Shown piece by piece: positions 1 through 12,327 of a stretch of 64,000 bases of DNA. Positions within the stretch are counted from its first letter, which is position 1. Each line of letters begins with the position of its first letter. The notes under the pieces are model-generated. The model saw only the letters and a list, made by a program, of their open reading frames with translations. It had not been told where the DNA came from and did no database searches. This DNA is from Gnomoniopsis sp. IMI 355080 (taxonomy: Eukaryota > Ascomycota > Sordariomycetes > Diaporthales > Gnomoniaceae), in the NCBI GenBank assembly GCA_027946555.1, contig JAPEVC010000205.1, positions 1 to 64,000 on the forward strand. Direction: 5' to 3'. The position numbers and the translations under genes are program-made.

Positions 1-62
1 TCCCCACCCAAGCACCACAACCTTCACGAGCTCCCCACGCCAGTGCGAACTCTTAGCACACC

Positions 63-1334
63 ATGACGAAAAGAACGGTATTCTCTACCATTAGCCCGCT
101 CCCCGCGGGCGTTTCCAGAGAAGTTGTTGTAGACTTCCTTCACAATCACACAGAAATGATCGACCTAAACCCACTGGTTATCGAGCGACATTTCATCAAT
201 CCACCCAAGAATGTCGAGCCTGATGAGAGAAACTGTGTATGGTACTCGATGACAGACAAGATCGATTATTGGCCCGGCGGTAAAGTCTCGGGAGACATTT
301 CGTATACCTGTGCATTTCACGACCTCCCGAATGGCATACAAACCCATTGTCGTGCGCCACTCGGTGTGGACATTCGTGAAAAGTGGACGCTGAACGGCTC
401 CCTTCCCGGGGAGCCTCCCGAGCCCGCTGAAATAGGCATTGGAGCCCCAGCCTCGGGCCTTTATATCAGAGAGGATGTCGATTTGAGATGCAATGTTCTC
501 ATGACCAGATTTGTCAGGAAGAACCTTCAGAAATCCCATGCCGCTCTTGTCGACAAGCTTATCGCAAGGGCAAAGGAGGTCTCAACACAGAGGAGGGCAA
601 GCAATGCTTATGCCAATGGAGGATCACCATCACAGTGCTTTGCGCAAGCCTTGTCGCGACCTTGGTACCCGCCGAGATATCCCTCTGCTCAAAGTCATCA
701 ACGCCATGCTTCCAGCGGTGCATATACTCCTTCACAAAACTCACCCTCGGAAGGCAGAAGCCCATACACACAAACCAGTCCTCACCTCGTCGAGACATCC
801 CACCCCGTCCGGCACTCATACAACGAGGCCAGCTCACATAAACCTTCACCTCCGTACAGAGCATCCATACAGCCCAGTTCCCAGGGGTATTTCTATGCCG
901 CATCCCCACCAGCCTTGCACATACCACCACACAATGCGACCACAGTGCAGGCTAGATCCGAGTATCTACCAGCTGTCCGCTCACAGCAGCATCACTCCTC
1001 TGGCAGAATGCTGCCTCCTTACCCAATCGATGAACACGAAGACACCATCCCGGCACCACTTCGCATAGGTGGCCAGAGACAGGTTTCCTGCGCTGCCTCA
1101 ACTTATACTGCATCATCCCGGAGCAGGAGTAGCAGCGACCTGGAACATCCCATGTACCCACACTTGAGCCCCTACTCTGCCGATTTCACAGACAGGAGCA
1201 GCTCACCTGACCTTGACGAGCCGCGCACGCCTGAGTCAATAAGACCCGGGCAGTGGATGGCGCATGTGGGTGAAGTGGCCCATCATGGAGTGCCCAAAAC
1301 AAACACATATGATTATGAGATCCCCGGATGTTAG
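63..1334 (+). CDS. DUF7053-type protein, 423 aa
   Basis: Single-exon gene of 423 residues. The start is the first ATG and sits in a good fungal context (CACACC before ATG). Residues about 1-170 look like the fungal DUF7053 domain, a START/SRPBCC-like fold seen at the N-terminus of many uncharacterised ascomycete proteins. Typical signs are the opening TVFSTISPLPAGVSRE, the segment HTEMIDLNPLVIERH, and CVWYSMTDKIDYWPGG followed by VSGDISYTCAFHDLPNG. From about residue 175 to the end it is low-complexity, rich in Ser, Pro, His and Tyr, and probably disordered. No signal peptide or membrane segment is seen. The molecular role of the family is not known to me; lipid or small-ligand binding would be a guess from the fold. 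The next gene is convergent and ends at 2479. Confidence 0.8.
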   Translation: MTKRTVFSTISPLPAGVSREVVVDFLHNHTEMIDLNPLVIERHFINPPKNVEPDERNCVWYSMTDKIDYWPGGKVSGDISYTCAFHDLPNGIQTHCRAPLGVDIREKWTLNGSLPGEPPEPAEIGIGAPASGLYIREDVDLRCNVLMTRFVRKNLQKSHAALVDKLIARAKEVSTQRRASNAYANGGSPSQCFAQALSRPWYPPRYPSAQSHQRHASSGAYTPSQNSPSEGRSPYTQTSPHLVETSHPVRHSYNEASSHKPSPPYRASIQPSSQGYFYAASPPALHIPPHNATTVQARSEYLPAVRSQQHHSSGRMLPPYPIDEHEDTIPAPLRIGGQRQVSCAASTYTASSRSRSSSDLEHPMYPHLSPYSADFTDRSSSPDLDEPRTPESIRPGQWMAHVGEVAHHGVPKTNTYDYEIPGC

Positions 1335-2478
1335 CAACGGCCGAAGTATGTACAAGTCATGCATGGAATGGACACAGAGAATTCTCGGCTATATTACTTG
1401 AGCGAAGTTTGACAATCTGAGGCGGAAGCTGTAAGAGTGTTCGATCAAGAGCACACGGGACATGTCAATACCTACCCAGGTAGACATGCCCTCTCACATG
1501 AACAAGCATTCATGGACAATGAACAGGTGTGGTGTCACGAATTATAGAATTAACAAGCGGCCACTTCTGAAAGCTTAGAGAACACCATAGTTGTCTCTTT
1601 GGCCTTGTCTGGGTTACAATTGCTCATATAGCAAATACCCACAAACGGTACTACTTATCCAAATTGTCTTGATTTTTTGAACAAAGTCCCCACGTGTATC
1701 CGTACGAACAAAATTCTACATTTCTACCTAAGCTTAGACAAGTTATTTACGTTTGTTGTACTGAAACTAAGGATATCAGTCGGCTCTGGTGAACAGCCAG
1801 ATTATTCCAAAAGCCCTCACAAGAATAGAGTAGGGGGCATTCCACCATGATCTACAGTAGCTCAGTCCAAAGAAAACATAGGAGCGCTTCCAATATGACA
1901 ACAGTGTCTACGCTTACACCCTCATATACTCCCTTGTTGAAGAGCCATGTGCATGGTTTCACTATTCATCTCAAGACATACCCAACGAAGAATTGTGAGT
2001 TCCATACAACGAGTACAACGGGAGTAAGCACCCCAAATTTTCAGCAGCAAAAGGTCCTCTAATCCTTCAAGCTTGTCTGGGGAGGGCTTTGATGTAATAG
2101 TTCGTCCAGGATACAGCCGTGAGCGCGGGAGGAACACCTCTAGGTGTGCAGAGAAGGAGGCATGGTGTAGGACGTACATGAGATCTTCACTACCGTGACT
2201 GTTGCGGTGGACCATGAGCCAATTTATTAGTTGATGGGAAGGCAATTATTGGCCCCTACATTAGTACTTTTCTAGTGTTGTTCCTGACACCACCGCCGCC
2301 TCATCTGCCATCCAGATATATCCTTGAAAACGCCCAAAAGGTTTGCCGCAGGCATGCATCTGTGGTATCATAATCCCAAAGCTTTCATCAAAACAAACCC
2401 GTCGTATACACGCGAACTTCAGAAACAGCAAGACACATCAGACCGGATTGAGTAGTAGAAGAGGCCCAATTTCAATCC
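1335..2478. other. intergenic, no gene seen
   Basis: About 1.1 kb between the convergent ends of the DUF7053 gene and the zinc-finger gene. It must hold both 3' ends. Small open frames on both strands (for example 1847-2062 and 1922-2245) have no recognisable domain and overlap each other, so I read them as chance. Confidence 0.6.
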
Positions 2479-5400
2479 TCATGAAACCTTCTTCCTCTTA
2501 CTTGGCCGTTTACTCGGTCCCTCCTCACCGTCCACGAAATGACCCTTCTCGATCTGATGCTGCCGCAAATTATCCGGTCGGTTTTTGAAGGCGCTAGAGC
2601 ATCCGGGATACTTGCACTTGTAGATCTTGGGCGGGTCTGTCGAGTGCTGGAGCTTCCTGTGTTTCGCCATGCTGCCATGGAACCATCTCGGGTCGCCTTT
2701 GGGGCGGTAGCCACAGATCTCGCAACAAGCGTCCGCCTCGAGCTTCTGCTGTTGGGTATGTTGCTCCTTTTCTGGTAGGTTGGGTGATGCTGACGACGAG
2801 GAGGGGGTCTGTATGTCGCTTTGACTAGTAGAAGCATGCCCCTTTGAGCGGTTTAAATTCGTAGTTGCAGCAGTTGCGGTTTTCGTCGTCGAGTCCGAGT
2901 GTCTCATTGGCCTCTTAGTCGAAGCTGGCTGGATATCGAGATCTTCAATACCGAGTCCGAGCAGGGGCTGCAGTTCAGATTCCATGTTCATCAAATTATC
3001 GGTCGGTGGCGGAGAGAGAAATTCGAGAGCGGCATCATTATCGGATCCTAAGGTTGAAACGGCATCAAAGTCTATGGGCTCGGTTTGTAATTCCATGATC
3101 AGCGCTTCGCTCAGCGATATACCTAGAGCATGGAAGTCTTGACGTCGTAAGAGGCCCGAGTTGCCATCCAACTCATATATGGGATCGCAAAGACTGCGCA
3201 CAAGTGGGGCATAGCTGTCATGATACTTTGAGGTGACAATGCAATGCTGCATACATGTGTCAGTCAAAACATGCTACTTCAGTGATGTGTAGACTTTCTC
3301 ATGCTTTCCATGACCAGAATTCAAGGAGATAGAGCAAGAGCAGAGTAGGGGCTGGGGAGAGCGTACCTGTCCGGCCTGCAGGGCTTCCAATTCGAATCGA
3401 CGCGTCGACCGAAGCAGTCCATTTGTGATATACTGGTTGACCTCGCTTAACCGCGCAATTAGACCATCTACCTCGTGGAATTGGTTCACGAGAACATTCA
3501 ACACGTTCATGAGACGACCGGAATTCGCTGTTGAGGGACTACCTGGTCTTTTACTCATCATATCATTTTTTTTGTGCAATGCGCGGATCTCAGAGGCGTG
3601 GGCTTCAAACGAAGAGCCTAGCACTGCAGTCCTTTCGAGTTCTGGAACAAGGTTTCAGTCAGCTGCATGTCCAAACCCTTCAGTTTTGCATTAGGAGCTT
3701 GGACTACTTACCGTCCAAAAAGGTCTCCGCGATTGAGATCAGAGGGTCAACGTTCGAGGTGGTGCTGTGGCCTGATGTTGTTGCCCTGCCCTTGCCATTA
3801 TTACTGGGGGATTGGCAGAGATTACGAGACGGTTCATTAATGAGCTGGTCGAATTGCGCGTCCGTCATGCCGCTTGGTTGCCAGATTGCTGCGGCAACTT
3901 CTCGAAAGTGAACTTTGTCCTCCAAGGTAAACCAAACAGAATAGAGAAGGGCTTGTTTGAAAAGCTGGCTAGATCGCCGGGTAGCATCATCCTCGCAGGT
4001 GGCAAGAGAAAAGCTATATGTTATGTGCACAAGACAGAGCGTATCGAGTGGGGAAGTCAGAGGTCGACCGCCCAATATGCTGCGCAAAGAGTGAAGACCC
4101 TTTTGCATAACGGTCTGGGGCGACAACATGCCCAGCTGATTGGCGAGAGGATTCCTGATATGCTTGATTTTGGCGTGTGATGATAGAATATGCTCTGAAA
4201 GCGCATCCCAAGCAGCTGCAGCCAGGTATTTGGCATCCGATTCAAGGTTCGACTGGATTTCGCCTTCGAGCGCTTGCACAGCCGCCGACTCTTGTGTCTC
4301 ATCCCCCTTTGAGACCTCTCCGACTGCCAAGTCGGCTGAGTAAGACGAAACAGTGGACGGAAGGTCCGCGTCGAAAGCAAAAAGCGAATCCTGCATGCCA
4401 AAGTCCCCAGACGACAGCTCGTGTAAGTCCGGCATGTCAGCGGGGAGTTCGGAAATCATATCCAGAGGGCCAGACGGGCAATCCTCAAAGACATTATCGA
4501 GGAAATTGCTCGAATTGTAGTCAAGAGGGCTAATCAAGTCGATTGAAGGGGACGTGAAGTTGGTCTCCATGCCGGACCAGGCCGTGGAGGGGGCGCTCCA
4601 CATAGACGACGACGTCGAAATAGCGCTGACGTTGCTCATTGTGCTGGTAGTTGATCTCACCGAGGAGCTTGGTGACAGATTCTTACTCCGCGCCGAGGGA
4701 GGGAATGAGCGCGGCACGGGTTGAGCTTGCGAAGGTCCTGGTGAAGGGACCTGAGAAGTTAGTCTTGCGGAAGACAAACTCTCGTATGCCGGGGCAGCCA
4801 AGGAAAAGTCGTAGCTCGCATTCGATCCAATAGGCGTAGGTTGCCATTGCATGGACGATTGCATGGGCAGACAGTCCAGCTCGGGCAACAGAAGCTCTTG
4901 TGGGTCGATAGCCGGTACAGGAGGATCCGACGCAGTGACTTCGGTTGAGTCGATCTCGAGGATCTCAGTCGTGGAAGACAACTCTGGCTTCTCGGGTAGG
5001 TCTAGATTCAGAAATTCGGACTCGTGGTAACTAGGCGGAGCCGGCATGGTATCCTCGACGGTGGACGTCAAATCAGTTGGCTTCCTGGCCTTTTTGCCCA
5101 AGGTATTGAAAAACGTTTTGGCCACCGTAAGCATCCTCCTCCTTCTTGACGGATGCGAAATGCATCGCTTGCATTTCATGTCGTCGAAGCGCTCGATCCT
5201 CATGTGGTCATAGCACCAGTATTCGCGGGTGGCCAGGTGCTCGCATCTTGCGAGATGTATCAACATGGTCTCGTGGTCTTTGAAGGACTTTCCGCACTGT
5301 ATCAGTGGACATTGGAGCTTCTGACTGGGCCTGATCAAGTGGTGGCTATTGCGCTTCACGGCGGCCCATGCTACGAAGCGTGAGTAGGAGCACTCCTGGG

Positions 5401-5658
5401 AGAATTCGCGTGTGCTGTGATGCTGATGAGCTGAGGCGTTACGTCGAGCGGGATCGCGGATTTTACTTACACGCATGAAAGCGACATGCTTGCCGCGCTC
5501 TCCGCTTTGCAATCAAGAGGTGAGGAGGAAGATGTATACGAAGAAGACGACGGCGACCATTGGGAATGTGGAGGCGAGGTCGTTCGACTCGCCCGCGAGT
5601 ATTGGCGGGGACCGGACGGGCCTGCCAGAGCCTCGTCCAGATCAGCGTCCCATCCCAT
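2479..5658 (-). CDS. C2H2 zinc-finger protein, 977 aa, 4 exons
   Basis: Predicted exons: 5658-5471, 5414-3712, 3641-3367, 3246-2479 (introns of 56, 70 and 120 bp). All joins keep phase, give 978 codons including stop, and use GTAAGT/GTACGC donors. The start CAACATGGG at 5658 fits the fungal consensus. A C2H2-like finger lies near the N-terminus (C98, C103, H116, H122), followed by a Cys/Arg/Lys-rich patch to about residue 150. Two more fingers lie at the extreme C-terminus (C897/C900/H918/H923 and C933/C938/H952/H958), followed by a basic tail KRPSKRKK that could be a nuclear signal. Between them are several hundred residues rich in Ser, Pro, Asp and Glu, as in activation regions. Likely a nuclear DNA-binding regulator; its target is unknown. 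The first exon is the least certain part. Confidence 0.75.
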
Positions 5659-8600
5659 GTTGAGAGATTACCGTAGGCAGTCCCAGTGGAAGCACGGATC
5701 TGGCTTTGATTCGAAACACCACTTGGTCGTACTGTCAATGTTTGCTGCTGATCTAGAGTGGCCAAACCGCGCATCATGAAGAGCAACACTACATTATACT
5801 GTCGCGAGGCCAGGCCAGAACTGATCATCAGCGAGTAGCAGATGAGGCAGCCACACCAAGGCACGCAGTACCGGGGTGAGTACTGCACGGCACAATGCGA
5901 CGAGGTGAGCACAAGGTCCTACCTATCGTAGGACTTGAAGACCGGCAGCATCCGCAGCCCAGACCGACTGTGTAACTGCGCGTAAGGTTTCCAAGCGGGG
6001 CACATGCTCACCCGCTTGGCATGTCACCACCAGTAGTAGGACGTGTGACGAGGTACATCTGTACTTTGGGCATTCTGCAAGTCTGTCTGGCAAGGCAGAC
6101 TGCGCCCTCCTCCAATCCAAGCTGAAAAATGACGGAACACAATCCTGCCTGAGGTTTGCTAATAACATGATCAGCTATGTCAAGCTAACAAAACTGTTAT
6201 CGGTCAGCCTATATAAAGGCCTTTGCTGACGACAGCCTCGGGTCTCCCTACCTTGGTCGAGGCCAGGTTGACTGAGAGCATGTGTAAATTTTAGGTACTA
6301 AGTTTTCAACTTATCAATTATTGCAATCAGGTAGGGATTGGAAAGGTGTACATCGAATGTGCGGTTGCTTATTCATTTCATGGTCAGGCTGATGATGACT
6401 TGCGGACTTGCAGTGAGATCAAAACTCTTTTGCTGCCAGGACGAATGGATCCATTCAGGACTTTCAGGTAGGTAGTGAGAGCCACACTGCAGATACGACT
6501 TAAGTACGCCTTCACTTGAAAATACCTAGCCCGGTTGAAGAAGGCCTACTGCATCTTGGCCCATACACTATGCACGATACCATGTAAAGAGCCCGATTCG
6601 AATTGACCAACTTCCCACCAACAAGCTCAAGATACTACATCAATAACAGCTTCCCTCACAAATTCAGATCACAATTGTTAGTATCGAAGTTTTCGACCCT
6701 TGAATCGGAGGAGAAGATTGGATACTACATCAGTATGTATGGTAAGCAGCACTTATCACAGATCATATTCCCCGAACCGGGAAAACAAACCTGCGAGACC
6801 CTGCAGCACATCTGGTACAATCTGCATCGACTTCCCTTGCTGCTTGTATGAAAGGGCCCCGAGAGGTCGATTTTCCAATTGATGATCATCCTCGTGTCGC
6901 ATTGCGGTATCTGGATCAGCCTCTACATATCCAAGGTAGAAGGGTCATCAAGTAGAGTTTGACAGCCCCCAGTGATTAGCTACCATAGTCAATCGACGGG
7001 GTGGGACTACGCGCGACCGATTATCCGCGGAACTCAGCCCACCACGGCCCCGTATTTGTTGGAATGGTCGCGGGCTGTGGGGGTCGGGCGGCTTAGGATG
7101 GATGATTGAGTAACTCACAGAGAGAGAGCATCGTCATCGTCCTCCTTTCCTTTCATGCAAGAGAAGCTCGAGTCGACTTGCCTCTGAGATGATGTATTTC
7201 TGGGATCAAAAAGCCAGACTGTGACAGAAATATGGTGCAATATAATCGTCCCATTGACAGCTATATTGGCTTACTATGGAGGGAGTCTATGATCGGCGGG
7301 CGCTCCGCAAATCATCCACCTAACAAATTGCCCATTGGAGCAATGGCGGATGGCTTGCCAAAGTTGAGGCCCTGTTTTGCTAGAATGAATCGCACCGCAT
7401 ATACCATGTAAATCACATGCGCTTTCAGACGCCCGCCTTCCAACCAGTCTCGTTATCTTTTTGCCTGCAAGCGGCAAGCACATCGTTCACAAGCAACAGA
7501 CATGAAGAATCTCCGGACCTGGTTGGCCAACCCACGATGACAACGGCAATGTAACCTAATGATCAACAAAGTTGTTCAATGCGAAACAGTCAAGCAGCCT
7601 GAATGGGCGGTTCCAGGTTGATGGGCAGTGGGTAGACGGGGGTGTTTCAACTCCATGCAGGTGATACCCGTGATACCTAACCTACCCCTCTTCAGCACAT
7701 CTTGCTCCCAAGAGAGCTAATTTCTACCGACCGAAAAAGCTAGGTAGAAAAGCCTGATGACCGGCAAAAGCTGCTCACGCCGAGCCTCTACATGACGCAA
7801 CTTGACAATTTGGCTGGCCGTCCGTCCGCTCGTCCGTCTGTAATAAAGTCAAGCTGGGCGCGCTCATGGATGTGAAGGTTTTGGCGGAATAGGGCAGAAG
7901 CATCCGGCGATCGAGTTCAATATAGAGTGGACCCTCGCCAACCGAAGCGACAGATTCTCAGACACTAGCGTTGTGATTCTTGCAGCGGAGGTTGATAGAG
8001 AACAATCCGAATCCGACACACACTCCCCCCCCGGGAATTGCCACGCCATGACAGAAAAGTAAAGCTTTCGCCGTCAGGATCAGCCGCATATACCAATACT
8101 GCTATCCTTTCACATGACGACAGTGACCGTCAGAGCTTACGCATGATGCTTCCATCACATTGGCCGGCCTTTTTTGAGGGTCTAGTAGGGAGGTCTGGGG
8201 AGGTCGGACCTAGCTACCTACATGACAGCTCCCGTTTGGCTCTAGACAAGGGTCACCAAAAGAGTCAGAACCCGATCCGCTGGGTCCCAATCCGTGGACT
8301 AGGCCCAGGTCATCATAGTACGGAATCAACTGGTGGCAATGGCACAGACGCTTCGGCCCTCTGCAATCCGGCCCATCCCTCACCTAGGTATCTCATGATG
8401 GGCAAGAAAAAAAAGCTCGAAGAGAGCATGCTTACCGAGATCAAGGTGTGGAGCCCATAGACATATCCACACTCTGGTGATTCTGACAGGTCTGGACGGG
8501 TCGAAGGAAGAGAGACCAAGCAAAAGTGTCGACAAGAATCAAATATTGATTGGCCTACAGCTTCCCTTGACGAGCGTAAAGGGCTGGATCCCAAAACGAC

Positions 8601-10659
8601 GGCGTCCCCTACTTGCATGCAGTGTACGCGGCAGGGGCCCTTGCTCAACACAATTGGTCCGAGCCTGACCGACCAAGCTGGGCCAGGCTTCGTCTTATCA
8701 CTAGCCATCTGGGGAAGAAAAGAGTTTTTCTTTTCGCCCTCTCTCTCTCTTCCTCCACACGCTGCGTGACAGGCGGGGACTAGGATAGACTCCCCCCACC
8801 CCTTGTGCGTAACAAACACATGGATTGGCCGTGATCGAGCCGGTGGATCAATTCCCGTGCATGTTCAGTCCGATCTTTGAGACGATTCATTACTTAAAAG
8901 ATGAGCACGCCGTTCGCGAATTGATTGTCATGCTCAGGGGGCTTTTTGCCAAGTAACACGAAGAAAAAACAGCACAAAAAAAGGACGCTGGCTGGACTAG
9001 TCGTTAATAGTCAAGTCATCACACCCACCTTAATTACACCTTTCTGCGGCGCAGGAAGCGAACTAGCAAAGCCCATATCAAAAACCAACGCCATCGCTCC
9101 AGTCCCCGTCCTCGCATCGATATCTCTGGCTTATCTCGAGCCAGGAAGCACTGCAGCTCGACGTCGCTCTTGGTTGGGTGGTCCGGGAAACCAAACGGCA
9201 AAGAGCTTGGCATTGTTGGAGGACTGATACCACCACCTTAGCACCTCCTGATTTCCTGACATGCGTATCTGATACCGATCAGCGCAGAGGACAAAGGCAC
9301 TGACATATGAGCACCGCGGGTTCCGACTTGTTTCTTGGTTCTGGAAACCGTTCCGATCCTCCTTTTTGTCTCCATCCTCCCACCACAACTACTATTGTTC
9401 TCATCCACCACCTTCCTGCCGTGTGTGGAATGCAGACGTCTTGAGATCACCGTCTGTTCCATTGTGGCACAAAGCAATTATAAGAGGATTCAGACGCGCG
9501 GCTATCAAAGCCACCGACCCCACACACTGCGCCCGCCAGGTCGAAGCGGGAATAGGGCTGCCTACTGGGACCTAGCTGGACCTATTCAGCAGACCAGCCC
9601 CTAATAAGGAGGATTGCCTATTAAAGAAAGAAAAAATCTTTTTACGAGAGGGATCTGCGTCAGGAAACCCATCCCTATTGCAGCCAGACCTTTGGAACAG
9701 TTGCCGGAACAGCATACACATTTATTTATACTGCCCACGTCGTCGACGGCAGAAAAGAGCCGCCTTCATCAACTTGGGTTTTTCTCCTTCCATTTGTCCT
9801 GCTTGCAAGAGGGTTACATTACACTCTGGCTACCACCGGCAGGTGTGTCACATTTTCTTCAGCGACGGCAGCCTGGATTTGACAGCTGCACACTAATAAA
9901 AAAAAAAGCTTGGAGGCGCTTGGGTTCATTCCACACAAAACCCCGCCGGAGAGAAAAAAAGAAAAAAGAAAAGAGAAGCCCTCCCGAAGTATCCCAAGAC
10001 TCTGCGCTGCGCAACGACGCTTTGGACGCGCACGTGCGCCAATGACAGGCCATGGCCACTTACACTTACACCACGAGCTGCACTCACCACATCGAGCTCG
10101 ACCTGAGCGCCGCCTGTCCACTTGGGCCCAATTCGATACAAGACAGGATCAATGATGTTGTTCCGGGGCTGAAAACAAGCACTGGTGAGTTGAATTATCT
10201 TCTATCATGTCATCCCGGTCTCCTCGAAGCAGGGGCTGCCCTTTTTTTTTTCTTTTTTCTTTTTAACCTTTTTTTCTTTTCTCCGTCAATCAATCCCACC
10301 ACTGCTCGTTCAGTGTCCAGGCTGTGTTGCACGTGGGGGGAGACTGCAACCTCAACACCCTTTCCTCCTTGGCCGCTCATGCATTCAGGAGAGACGTGCA
10401 GTACGACACTAGCCTGAGGCGGAGGGTGTCCCCGAAGTTCGCACCGGCACATTCATTGCTCTTGTTGAAACGCGAGCTCGAGCTGTCCTCCTGAATCACG
10501 ACCACACTCGTTACTGCTCCTCAAACCTCCTTTTCTGAACAGTTCTGGTCCTGTGCCCGAGGTCGTTCTGTTCGTCACATCCTCTGGCGCCTAATCTAAC
10601 TTTGCTCACCAGCCTTCTTCCATTTCCTCCGGGCGAACCTCGCTCTACAGCCATCCGCC
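5659..10659. other. 5 kb region without a convincing gene
   Basis: Five kilobases between the start of the zinc-finger gene (reading left) and the GNAT-like gene (reading right), so both promoters lie here. Open frames are short, overlap on both strands and show no domain. Notable bits: a TATA-like TATATAAAG at 6210-6218 on +; a CA-rich leader-like stretch around 6600-6690 followed by a possible tiny spliced frame (6735-6955, see findings); pyrimidine and purine tracts near 9900-10290, including long T runs about 400 bp before the 10660 start. No tRNA boxes, terminal repeats or transposase motifs were seen. Confidence 0.5.
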
Positions 10660-11508
10660 ATGTCGTCCAATGTTTCCACGCCCCTCCTCGAACCGCAAGG
10701 CCTTCCTCTGGGTACTTCACCTCTCGCCAGAAACGTCACAAACGCCCGGCCATCCACTCCTAAATCCCAAACCACGAACCTGGACGACATTCCGCCGCTC
10801 TCCCTCGACGTTCTGAGCTCCCGCAACGACAGAGTCGACGCCCTCAAACTCGTCGCCGACTCGATTGCGCAGCAGCGACAGCGCGCCGCCTTCAGCCTGA
10901 TCTTCCACCCTCTCCTCCTCGCCGGGCTAGCTCTCGTCCTTGCCATCACCTACCAGCTCGTATGGATCCCTCGCCCGGCTGAGAATCGTGGCATCGGATT
11001 AGCGATGACGCTGATTGCGGGCACGCTCATGGCCTACCTGGCTGCGGTCCGCTACGCGACAGCTGGCTATATCCAACTGGCCGAGGACGTCAAGTACGAC
11101 TTCCTCGTCTCCCCCGATACCGGCGACGAGGACATTGTCATCGGCACACGTTATGGCTCGGAGATCATCGGTGCTCTAGTCCTGCGGCTTGAGCCGGGTG
11201 TTTCCTCGCCGCGCAAGAAGAATCGCTCGCAGAGCTTGCGCGGTGGCAAGGGTGTCATCCGCGCGTGGACCGTTCGTCTGCGATATAGGGGCCAGGAACT
11301 TGGCGCAGATATGCTGCACGAGGCTGTGCGCATTACGCGCGAGAGGTGTGGCAAGGATGCCGAGGTGGGCTTTGCGGCAGAGCATGCTAATAGCCAGATG
11401 GTCTTGCCTGAGATGTTCAACCGTACATTCAGGCAGGGCGAGAGGAGAGCAGCTGGGGCTCTCGAGAAAGTGTTGGGCGAGTGGGAGGGTGCGAGAAGGA
11501 AGAGGTGA
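10660..11508 (+). CDS. two-TM membrane protein with GNAT-like C-terminal domain, 282 aa
   Basis: Single exon; the start CGCCATGTCG has a good context. Residues 1-75 are a Pro/Ser-rich cytosolic-looking head. Two hydrophobic segments follow at about 77-101 and 110-133, joined by a very short loop, so the pair likely forms a membrane hairpin. After this comes a soluble domain: a strand-like IIGALVLRLEPG near 169-180, a positively charged stretch, then AWTVRLRYRGQELGADML and the helix AVRITRERCG. The phrase RYRGQELG resembles motif A of GNAT acetyltransferases (R/Q-x-x-G-x-G/A acetyl-CoA loop), and FAAEHANSQ fits the later GNAT helix. A membrane-anchored GNAT resembles the NAT8 layout (ER acetyltransferase), but the acetyl-CoA loop is not textbook, so activity and substrate are open. 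Confidence 0.65.
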   Translation: MSSNVSTPLLEPQGLPLGTSPLARNVTNARPSTPKSQTTNLDDIPPLSLDVLSSRNDRVDALKLVADSIAQQRQRAAFSLIFHPLLLAGLALVLAITYQLVWIPRPAENRGIGLAMTLIAGTLMAYLAAVRYATAGYIQLAEDVKYDFLVSPDTGDEDIVIGTRYGSEIIGALVLRLEPGVSSPRKKNRSQSLRGGKGVIRAWTVRLRYRGQELGADMLHEAVRITRERCGKDAEVGFAAEHANSQMVLPEMFNRTFRQGERRAAGALEKVLGEWEGARRKR

Positions 11509-12327
11509 GGAGAGGAAGCGAGCGAAAAAAAGAGACATTTGCTGTGAGCGCGTTTGAGAGTGCATGTGTTGCAAAATTTGACAGTTGATGCCGTTGACTT
11601 GTATGGGAGGGAGCAACTGGGTACGGGGTTGATGGCGCTGGCATTCTGAGCTTATGATACCACTTTCGTTTTCTTGAAGAGACAGAAGGATTCCAAGAGG
11701 GGAAAAAACTGGCCTCTCGTTGCATCTTTGGACCGGACCGGGTGGGTTTACAGGACACTTTTCATGATACCCCATTACTCTCATTTCGAGCTTGGCTGTG
11801 TTTTTTATTTGCGGCGATCATTACAGTATAGGGCTCGGACGATGGAGCATAGATACCACAGCATAAACACTCGTTTATAATACAGATATTGACAGATTGG
11901 ATACTACTCAAGAAACAATGGCAGGCCTATCTACTGGAAATCTGCAAATTGCAATCGCATTCAAAATTGCTGGTGGGCTGCCTGGTTGCATTTGATGAGT
12001 CCTAATTCGGGGTTGTCCTCTGCCAAACGTGTGTCTCTTTTGCGTATTCTTTCCTATTGATAACAACGGACCGATACTATTGGTATGTATGCGTATGAAT
12101 AAAACTCTCAAGCTCTTCATCTTGAAGCTTAAAACTGCTATCAGGTAAAGCATATGGCCAGATCAATGTGTCGTGAATCCTTACCTCGAGTTTATCATGG
12201 GCTGACTAAACAAATACGTGGATTAGATAGATGCCAACACAGCTTTGGAGCATGAATGTTAGTTGTTGCACGGGACAAAGTTTGAGAACTACTAAGACGT
12301 AAAGAAAAGGTCCCCAATCAAAACATT
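11509..12327. other. intergenic, no gene seen
   Basis: Contains the 3' end of the GNAT-like gene and the promoter of the ribokinase gene, both on +. Only short unrelated open frames on either strand. The AT content rises from about 11750, as expected for non-coding DNA here. Confidence 0.6.

Noticed and set aside
10052..10417. 121-codon + frame before the GNAT-like gene
   Set aside because: Its Phe run comes from a T-rich tract; no conserved sequence; probably leader DNA.
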